From Treponema sp. OMZ 790 (lineage in GTDB: Bacteria; Spirochaetota; Spirochaetia; Treponematales; Treponemataceae), in NCBI RefSeq assembly GCF_024181285.1, contig NZ_CP051201.1, forward strand, positions 2,356,001-2,420,000: DNA of 64,000 nt. Direction: 5' to 3'. Position 1 is the stretch's first letter. Each line of letters starts with the position of its first letter. This document shows, in pieces, positions 59,023-64,000 of the stretch. Below the pieces are notes generated by a model. It was not told the origin of the DNA, did no database searches, and saw only the letters and a list, made by a program, of their open reading frames with translations. A program made the translations under genes and the position numbers.

Positions 59023-59925
59023 TTAATCATACATAATACCAAAATAATCCAAATATTGCTTCATTAAATCCTGTCCGGTAAAACAGGTATCCCTTAAAAA
59101 ACCGCGTTCGTTTTTCCAATTTTTAATTCCTCTGTAATAGTAAATTTTTAGTTCTTCAGTAATTATGAAGGGAACAATATTATGTTTAAGACATTCCTTG
59201 AAAATTATTAATCTTCCGATACGGCCATTACCGTCTTGAAATGGATGAATAGCTTCAAACCGGACATGAAAATCTAAGATGTCATCAAAAGTGATTTTAG
59301 CTTTTAAATTGTATTCCGTTAATAATGCTTTCATCTCTGCTGCAACATCCGCAGGTTTTGTAGTTTCATCGCCGCCCACTTCGTTTTCCAGCATTTTATA
59401 ATCCCCAACCTTAAACCATGATTTCCGGCTGTCAGTTGTACCGTACTTTAGAACATAATGAAGCTCTTTTATAAAACTTTCTGAAAGTTTCGTATGTGCA
59501 CCTTCTATTATTAAATCAATACAATGAAAATGATTGACTGTTTCAACAATATCATCAACTCTAACAACGTCATCTGTAATGCCAATAGTTCTTGTTTCAA
59601 AAATGAATCGAGTCTGCTCGTGGGTAAGTTTTGAACCTTCGATGTGATTTGAATTATAAGTAAGATCAATCTGAATTTTGTGATAAATTCCGCCTTTCAG
59701 ACCGGCTTCTTTTTCACGTTTAAGAAATGATAAGAGAGTATCTTGTTTTGCTGTATGACGAGTTTTTCGATGAGGCTTTTTTGCATCGGAAGGGATTTTC
59801 CATGTTTTACCTTCTAATAGAGCCCCCGCAATTCTACCCTGCAAGCAGTAATTTCTTACACTACGTTCACTGATTTGCCAGCGCTTTGCAGTTTCTTTAA
59901 CAGATATGTATTTTATCTTATTCAT
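59023..59925 (-). CDS. Fic-family protein with N-terminal helix-turn-helix
   Basis: A 300-aa protein combining a MerR/excisionase-like DNA-binding helix-turn-helix (about 5-48, VKETAKRWQISERSVRNYCLQGRIAGALLEGKTWKIP) with a Fic domain. The inhibitory motif S92-N-H-I-E96-G97 precedes the active-site motif HPFQDGNGRIGR beginning at His227, with all catalytic residues intact. It is predicted to be an auto-inhibited AMP-transferase that may bind its own promoter. There is no Shine-Dalgarno; an extended -10 box ends 7 nt before the ATG. It is monocistronic and next to the putative cassette at 60055-61090. Confidence 0.93.
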   Translation of the reverse strand: MNKIKYISVKETAKRWQISERSVRNYCLQGRIAGALLEGKTWKIPSDAKKPHRKTRHTAKQDTLLSFLKREKEAGLKGGIYHKIQIDLTYNSNHIEGSKLTHEQTRFIFETRTIGITDDVVRVDDIVETVNHFHCIDLIIEGAHTKLSESFIKELHYVLKYGTTDSRKSWFKVGDYKMLENEVGGDETTKPADVAAEMKALLTEYNLKAKITFDDILDFHVRFEAIHPFQDGNGRIGRLIIFKECLKHNIVPFIITEELKIYYYRGIKNWKNERGFLRDTCFTGQDLMKQYLDYFGIMYD

Positions 59926-59932
59926 AGGTAAT

Positions 59933-59941
59933 ATTATAACA
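59933..59941 (-). promoter_or_regulatory. Extended -10 promoter of the second fic gene (predicted leaderless)
   Basis: On the minus strand, TGTTATAAT with 7 nt between the -10 box and the ATG. The -35 region (TTTATA at 17 bp) is weak. Confidence 0.6.
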
Positions 59942-60054
59942 CATTATCGGCAATATATAAAGCGGATTTATGTATTTAAATTCAATTTTATTTTGCCGAC
60001 AATAAAACGGTTTATTTGTACATTTATATTACTTTACCGGCTCAGAGGGCTGTC

Positions 60055-60122
60055 GTCTAGCATTCGCTTAACCTGCATTTGCGGCTCCTCCGCAATGGCA
60101 GGTTGAATATGAGTGTTAGAAC
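60055..60122 (-). repeat. attC-like imperfect palindrome (candidate integron cassette recombination site)
   Basis: Outer arms GTTCTAAC (minus strand, 60122-60115) and GCTAGAC (60061-60055) resemble the R''/R' core sites. Inner arms AACCTGC (60070-60076) and GCAGGTT (60098-60104) resemble L boxes. TTGCGG/CCGCAA closes the central hairpin. The two sides are nearly but not exactly complementary, with extra unpaired bases, as in attC sites. It starts 3 nt after the stop codon of the gene at 60126, where attC sites usually lie. Confidence 0.55.
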
Positions 60123-60125
60123 TGA

Positions 60126-61055
60126 TTATTTTTTATTTATAAAACAAAACAATGAATTGAAAAGTAAATAATTATATATTCTATATCTTTCAGAATAAAA
60201 CATATTGATATTTGAAAAATTCATTGATGTACTCATCAAATATAATCTTTTTTCTTTTTCATCATAAAGATATGCATTAAAGGTTGCTGAACTACCTTCC
60301 GGATCACTTCCGAAAGCAATAATATATTTATCGGCTCCACAATTCCATAAAATTCCTTCACGCTCCAACTCTATTGACTGCCAATTATTTGGATGTCTGT
60401 TTTTATAATAGCCTTGGTTCATCGCAACATCCAAATCTTCTCTCTTTACTCCATTTTTCTCATAGAAATTAATTGTTATTGAGTTTGTACCACCTCCGTA
60501 AATCAGAAAAAATTTATCTTCGGAAGTCTTTTCTTTTTGACTAAAAGAAATTTGATTCCAATCATTATCAAAGAGCAGCATACCGAGTTTATTATTAAAC
60601 ACATTCGCTTCTCTAAAATTGAATAAATTTATATTCTCATCAAATTCCTTATCATCATAATTATATCTCCATACTTCTTTTTCTGATGTCTTTTGTTTTT
60701 CTAATTTTGAATCAATTTTCTTTACTATTGCTTTTGAAAATGATGAGTCAATTTTATTGGATTTTATATATTTTTTTAATTGCTGTTGTATCTTGGCATT
60801 TCGTGTATTTCTAAAAAAACTTTCAAGTAGTAGACTATTTATCGTTTCTTTTCCAATATTATTTTGATATATTTTATCGAAAGTTAAATCATCTACTACA
60901 CGTTTGCCGGCATCCCATTCTGAAAGGTAATTCTTCATACTAAAATAAACCTGCATTTCTTCAGTTGACGGAACATAAAAAAAATATTTATTCTTTTCAG
61001 AAAACAGGCAATTAACTGAAAAAAATAAAACAATCACCAATACTACTTTTCTCAT
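60126..61055 (-). CDS. Secreted hypothetical protein in a putative cassette
   Basis: A 309-aa protein, family not recognised. It has a signal peptide (RKVVLVIVLFFSVNCLFSEK). The mature part is rich in Lys, Asn, Phe and Tyr, with no membrane helix; it contains an early SFSKAIVKKIDSKLEKQKTSEKE helix and a C-terminal strand-rich region (IEREGILWNCGADKYIIAFGSDPEGSSATFNAYLYDEKEKRLYLM). The region 185-210 (KFFLIYGGGTNSITINFYEKNG) may belong to a beta-propeller or jelly-roll. The ATG is preceded by GAGGAG. It is more AT-rich than its neighbours. An attC-like element starts 3 nt after the stop, so it may have been acquired as a gene cassette. Confidence 0.7.
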   Translation of the reverse strand: MRKVVLVIVLFFSVNCLFSEKNKYFFYVPSTEEMQVYFSMKNYLSEWDAGKRVVDDLTFDKIYQNNIGKETINSLLLESFFRNTRNAKIQQQLKKYIKSNKIDSSFSKAIVKKIDSKLEKQKTSEKEVWRYNYDDKEFDENINLFNFREANVFNNKLGMLLFDNDWNQISFSQKEKTSEDKFFLIYGGGTNSITINFYEKNGVKREDLDVAMNQGYYKNRHPNNWQSIELEREGILWNCGADKYIIAFGSDPEGSSATFNAYLYDEKEKRLYLMSTSMNFSNINMFYSERYRIYNYLLFNSLFCFINKK

Positions 61056-61236
61056 TCTTTTCTCCTCGCGCCGATAGGCGTCATTCTAACATACATTAAA
61101 CCCGTCCAAATACTACCTCAAAAAATCATGTTTTTCAAGTCCGTAATTCCATAATTTTAGATTAAATTAAACATTTTTCCACTCTCATATTTCTCCATAG
61201 TTTGTAAACCAGATTGCAGCGGCGTTTATCTATGCA

Positions 61237-62004
61237 TTATCTTGGAATCACGACCAATCTGTCGGATCTATTGATGATATCAGCTTCTATCTTATAGATG
61301 CTTAAAATATTTTGAGGGGTAAGAACCTCTTGGGGACTGCCTTGGGCAAAGAGTCGGCCGTCTTTCATGGCAAAAAGGTAGTTGCCGTAGCGGGCGGCCT
61401 GATTTAAATCGTGGAGAACCAAGACGGCCGTAACGCCCGTTTCCCTGTTTAGACGGTTTACCAGTTCCAAGAATTCTATCTGATGGGCCAAATCCAGATA
61501 GGTTGTAGGCTCATCGAATAGAAGAATATCGGGTTCTTGGGCAAGGGCCATGGCTATCCAAGCCCTCTGCCTTTCTCCGCCTGAAAGTTTTTCTAAGGTC
61601 TTATCGCGCAAGGAAAGGGTGTTTGTAAGGCGCATAACTTCTTCTATTATTTTTTTGTCGGAAGATTCAAAACCCTCAAACCATTTTTTCCGCGGATAGC
61701 GGCCGAAATAGACCAACTCTTCAACGCTTATATCGTCGGGCGTTCTGTTTTGCTGCAAAAGAATAGAAACCTTTTGGGCTAATCTTTTGGAATCCATTTT
61801 TGAGATGTCTTTTTCTTCGATAAAGATTTTACCGCCGGCAGGTTTTATAATTCCTGCTATGCTTTTTAAAATGGTAGACTTACCGGAAGCGTTGGGCCCG
61901 ATTATCGAAACAACCTGCCCCTTTTTAACCCTCAAGTTTAGGTTTTGAACAACATGCTTTTCTCCGTAGGAAAGGCTTAAATTTTCTATCCTAAGCATGT
62001 CCAT
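61237..62004 (-). CDS. ABC transporter ATP-binding protein, cobalamin/iron-siderophore type
   Basis: A 255-aa ATPase of the FecE/BtuD subfamily: Walker A GPNASGKST, Q-loop VSILLQQNRTPDDISVEELVYFGRYP, signature LSGGERQRAWIAMALA, Walker B ILLFDEPTTYLDL and VLHDLNQAARYGNYL. The GRYP and THLD-like TYLDL features are typical of vitamin B12, haem and siderophore importers. It overlaps cobK by 14 bp, so with the cobalamin genes it may import cobalamin or its precursors (inference). Permease and binding-protein genes are not visible here. Confidence 0.88.
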   Translation of the reverse strand: MDMLRIENLSLSYGEKHVVQNLNLRVKKGQVVSIIGPNASGKSTILKSIAGIIKPAGGKIFIEEKDISKMDSKRLAQKVSILLQQNRTPDDISVEELVYFGRYPRKKWFEGFESSDKKIIEEVMRLTNTLSLRDKTLEKLSGGERQRAWIAMALAQEPDILLFDEPTTYLDLAHQIEFLELVNRLNRETGVTAVLVLHDLNQAARYGNYLFAMKDGRLFAQGSPQEVLTPQNILSIYKIEADIINRSDRLVVIPR

Positions 62005-62749
62005 ATCTTAAAACCTCATTTCTAAATTCTTCAAAGCCTTTAATGCCCTCTTCTTTTCTCCGTCTTAGAATTAAGGCCCTTATACCGAGGGCCGCACAGG
62101 CGGCGAGCTTTTCTTTTGTACCTCCGGCATCTCCGCTGTCCTTCATAACAACATAGGAGGCTCCGTATTCTTTAAACATAGCCTCATTTAAATTTTGGGA
62201 AAAGGGGCCGGTCATGGCAATTATGTCCTGAGTCACTACTCCCGCATTTTTACATTTTTCGACACTGTCAACCGTGGGTAAAATTCGGTACACAAAGCGG
62301 TTTGAAGAGCGGTACACTTCAAAATCGGCAAGGGTCTTGGAGCCTGTCGTAAAAAAAACAACAGAAGATTTTAATTCTTTTAAAAACGAGCAAAGACCTT
62401 CCATGTCATCAAATGTATAAAAATCGCCTTGGTCAAAATCGGCAGAGGATTGAGAAGCCCCGCGGGTAAAGCGCAAATATTTTATGTTCAAGTTTTGAGC
62501 GGTTGCTTTTGCATTTTGAGAAACGATGAGGGCGTAGGGATGGCTTAAATCGGCAATGAGGCTTATTTTTTCTTCAATACAAAACTGTTCCATTTGGGAT
62601 TCATCCATTCTGCCGATTTTAAGTTTATGATTTTTAAAAAAGTCCCTGCCTTCTTCCGTTGCAACGCTCATTATGTAGGGCTCATTTTTTGCTTTTAAAA
62701 AATCTGCAAGGCTTCCGGCTTCGGTTGTTCCGCCTATAATCCAGATCAT
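61991..62749 (-). CDS. cobK: Precorrin-6A/cobalt-precorrin-6A reductase
   Basis: A 252-aa CobK/CbiJ family reductase that reduces precorrin-6A in corrin ring synthesis. It starts MIWIIGGTTEAGSLADFL, the nucleotide-binding motif of the family. It continues with ADLSHPYALIVSQNAKATAQNLNIKYLRFTRG, typical of CbiJ, and VVTQDIIAMTGPFSQNLNEAMFKEYGASYVVMKDSGDAGGTKEKLAAC. It overlaps cobJ by 4 bp. Whether the pathway is the aerobic (Cob) or anaerobic (Cbi) form is not shown; an anaerobe would be expected to use the Cbi route. Confidence 0.9.
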   Translation of the reverse strand: MIWIIGGTTEAGSLADFLKAKNEPYIMSVATEEGRDFFKNHKLKIGRMDESQMEQFCIEEKISLIADLSHPYALIVSQNAKATAQNLNIKYLRFTRGASQSSADFDQGDFYTFDDMEGLCSFLKELKSSVVFFTTGSKTLADFEVYRSSNRFVYRILPTVDSVEKCKNAGVVTQDIIAMTGPFSQNLNEAMFKEYGASYVVMKDSGDAGGTKEKLAACAALGIRALILRRRKEEGIKGFEEFRNEVLRYGHA

Positions 62750-63468
62750 TTAATCTTATATCCTCGCGGGGTAATTATTTTTCCGTTTTGAATGTAGGTA
62801 TTGCTGTTGCCTATTATTATGAGGCTGAACATGTCGATTTCATCGTAATTTATTTTTTGAAGCTCGGTAACGGTTATTTTTTCGTTGTTACGGCAGGCAT
62901 TTTTTACTATGCCTACAGGTGTTTCGGGAGCCCTGAATTTTAAGATTATATTTACGGCTTCTTCGATATAATCGGAACGAGTTTTGGATTTTGGATTGTA
63001 GAGGCCAATTACAAAGTCGCCCTCCGCCGCTAAGCCGACTCTTTTTTTTATAACCTCATAATCGGTGAGCCTGTCGGAAAGGCTGATAAGGGCCGTATCG
63101 TGCATTAAGGGGGCTCCCAGTCTTGAAGCTGCGGCAAAGGCTGCGGAAATTCCCGGAACTATTTCGACATTTAAATCGGGAGCAAGTTCCAAGATTGGGC
63201 CTGCCATTCCGTAAAGCCCGGCATCTCCCGTGCTTATAATGCTTACGGTTTTTCCTTCCTTTACCTTTGAAACCGCATACTTACATCTTTCAATTTCGCC
63301 GGTCATTCCGGTTTGAAAAACTTCCTTTCCTTCGATAAGGGGTTTTACATATTCAATATAGCCCGAATAACCTACGATTATTTCGGACTCTTTTAAGGCC
63401 TCGACAGCCTGAACCGACATCTGTTCCGGCCCGCCGGGGCCGATACCTACAACAAATAGTTTACTCAA
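62746..63468 (-). CDS. cobJ: Precorrin-3B/cobalt-factor III C17-methyltransferase
   Basis: A 240-aa SAM-dependent tetrapyrrole methylase. It has the family opening VVGIGPGGPEQMSVQAVEALKESEIIVGYSGYIEYVKPL, then SIISTGDAGLYGMAGPILEL, GISAAFAAASRLGAPLMHDTALISLSDRLTDYEVIKKR, FVIGLYNPKSKTR and FSLIIIGNSNTYIQNGKIITPRGYK. These segments identify CobJ/CbiH, the ring-contracting methyltransferase. It lies 18 bp after the DUF1703 gene and overlaps cobK by 4 bp. Other cobalamin genes are presumably outside the window. Confidence 0.93.
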   Translation of the reverse strand: MSKLFVVGIGPGGPEQMSVQAVEALKESEIIVGYSGYIEYVKPLIEGKEVFQTGMTGEIERCKYAVSKVKEGKTVSIISTGDAGLYGMAGPILELAPDLNVEIVPGISAAFAAASRLGAPLMHDTALISLSDRLTDYEVIKKRVGLAAEGDFVIGLYNPKSKTRSDYIEEAVNIILKFRAPETPVGIVKNACRNNEKITVTELQKINYDEIDMFSLIIIGNSNTYIQNGKIITPRGYKIK

Positions 63469-63486
63469 TTTTGTTTCCTTTAAAAT

Positions 63487-64000
63487 CTATTGGTTATCAA
63501 AAGTTTCATATTTCCAGTCTTTTATGGTGCGCTCCTTTTCGTCAAAGGATGAACCGATTAAGACTATTTTTTTACCGCTTGATTTAAAAGGCACAACATA
63601 GCCTTTTTCTTTTATCTGTGCTATTGCATCTTCCGCACTTCCGTTCCCGGCAAGTTTAAATTCAAAGATATAAATTGTATCTTTAGTATGCACGATGGAA
63701 TCTGCTCTTCCTGCGGCACAGTGCACCTCAGTTTCTACAAATTGCCCCATCAGCTTAAAGATTAGGTACACGGCAGTCTGATAATTTTGCTCCCTAAGTT
63801 TTAGTTTGTCTTTAGGAAGATTGTCGTAGGGGACGCCTGCAATTATGGACTGCATTCTTTCCATAAAGCCGGCTACATTTCCGTTCTTCACATCTTCCGT
63901 AAAACGCCAAACGGAAGATGCTGTTTGATCGGTACGCAAGGAAGTGTAGTCAGGTAAAAGGTTTTTAAAAAAGCCGTAACGTACCTCATCATTGGGAAAG
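63487..64000 (-). CDS. AAA-ATPase-like/DUF1703 (PD-(D/E)xK) protein, C-terminal part
   Basis: The frame stays open through the window end on the minus strand (FPNDEVRYGFFKNLLPDYTSL before residue LRTDQ), so the gene continues outside and about 170 C-terminal residues are seen. The NDEVRYGFF segment, YDNLPKDKLKLREQNYQTAVYLIFKLMG and the nuclease-like core RADSIVHTKDTIYIFEFKLAGNGSAEDAIAQIKEKGYV (Asp, Glu-Phe-Lys) match DUF1703, the PD-(D/E)xK domain that follows an AAA-ATPase-like domain in proteins amplified in anaerobes and treponemes. Function is unknown. Confidence 0.88.
   Translation of the reverse strand, partial: FPNDEVRYGFFKNLLPDYTSLRTDQTASSVWRFTEDVKNGNVAGFMERMQSIIAGVPYDNLPKDKLKLREQNYQTAVYLIFKLMGQFVETEVHCAAGRADSIVHTKDTIYIFEFKLAGNGSAEDAIAQIKEKGYVVPFKSSGKKIVLIGSSFDEKERTIKDWKYETFDNQ

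Larger units (their letters stand above)
60055..61090 (-). mobile_element. Candidate single integron gene cassette
   Basis: Reading the minus strand, the segment opens with a GTTAGAA core (61090-61084). It then contains one ORF (61055-60126) with a short leader and ends with the attC-like element at 60122-60055. That is the layout of an integron cassette. No integrase gene, attI site or neighbouring cassette is in the window, so it would be an isolated cassette at a secondary site. Confidence 0.45.

Overview
The window looks like a chromosomal stretch of an oral treponeme, most probably Treponema denticola or a very close relative. The reasons are a moderately AT-rich composition, a spirochaete-type flagellar operon (fliK-flgD-flgE-flbD-motA-motB-fliL-fliM-fliY-fliO-fliP), a hook protein with Lys165 and Cys178 exactly where T. 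denticola FlgE makes its lysinoalanine cross-link, and a MurA with Asp in place of the fosfomycin-target Cys. This assignment comes from sequence recognition; no database was searched.

Layout. 1-861 is the 3' end of an M3 oligopeptidase. 993-10875 is an accessory island: a complete type I restriction-modification operon on the minus strand (hsdR-hsdM-fic-hsdS), a tyrosine recombinase and two promoterless hsdS 3' cassettes. The cassettes begin exactly at a short sequence shared with the middle of the active hsdS. One 19-bp copy pair is perfectly inverted, so the second target-recognition domain should be switchable by inversion. A TPR protein gene lies among these parts. 11045-13531 carries a GNAT acetyltransferase, a HicAB-type toxin-antitoxin pair, hflX and tRNA-Ala(GGC). 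13585-21253 holds an unrecognised 569-aa protein with a glutaredoxin-like partner, a LysM/M23 envelope protein, ornithine cyclodeaminase, an alanine/glycine:sodium symporter and a peptide-binding lipoprotein.

21344-30721 is the flagellar operon, running leftward and ending with fliP. 31005-38354 mixes an Rpn-type nuclease, a DUF2871 membrane protein behind a promoter with two palindromic operators, a membrane pyrophosphatase, a PTS EIIC-like protein, tRNA-Ala(CGC), a small lipoprotein and cheB; cheR follows to 39207. 39335-48194 is envelope and housekeeping: lptC-lptA-lptB-pth, a glycogen-binding-domain protein, murA behind four hairpins, and an oppBCDF transporter whose binding protein may be the distant gene at 19637.

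48174-54844 has a phosphodiester glycosidase-like lipoprotein, a cation diffusion facilitator, and a tight operon of two membrane PP2C/SpoIIE phosphatases, a STAS antagonist and a VanY-like carboxypeptidase. 54931-58877 is dnaJ-dnaK-grpE. 59023-61090 contains a second Fic protein and a gene bounded by an attC-like imperfect palindrome and a matching core site, suggesting a stray integron cassette. 61237-63468 holds cobalamin genes (cobJ, cobK and an ABC ATPase), and the window ends inside a DUF1703-type protein.

Two regulatory themes recur. Several genes (hicA, the lipoprotein at 36622, lptC, the CDF transporter, fic2) have a good -10 box 6-7 nt before the ATG and no Shine-Dalgarno sequence, which predicts leaderless mRNAs. 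Most other genes have strong AGGAGG-type sites in tightly packed operons.
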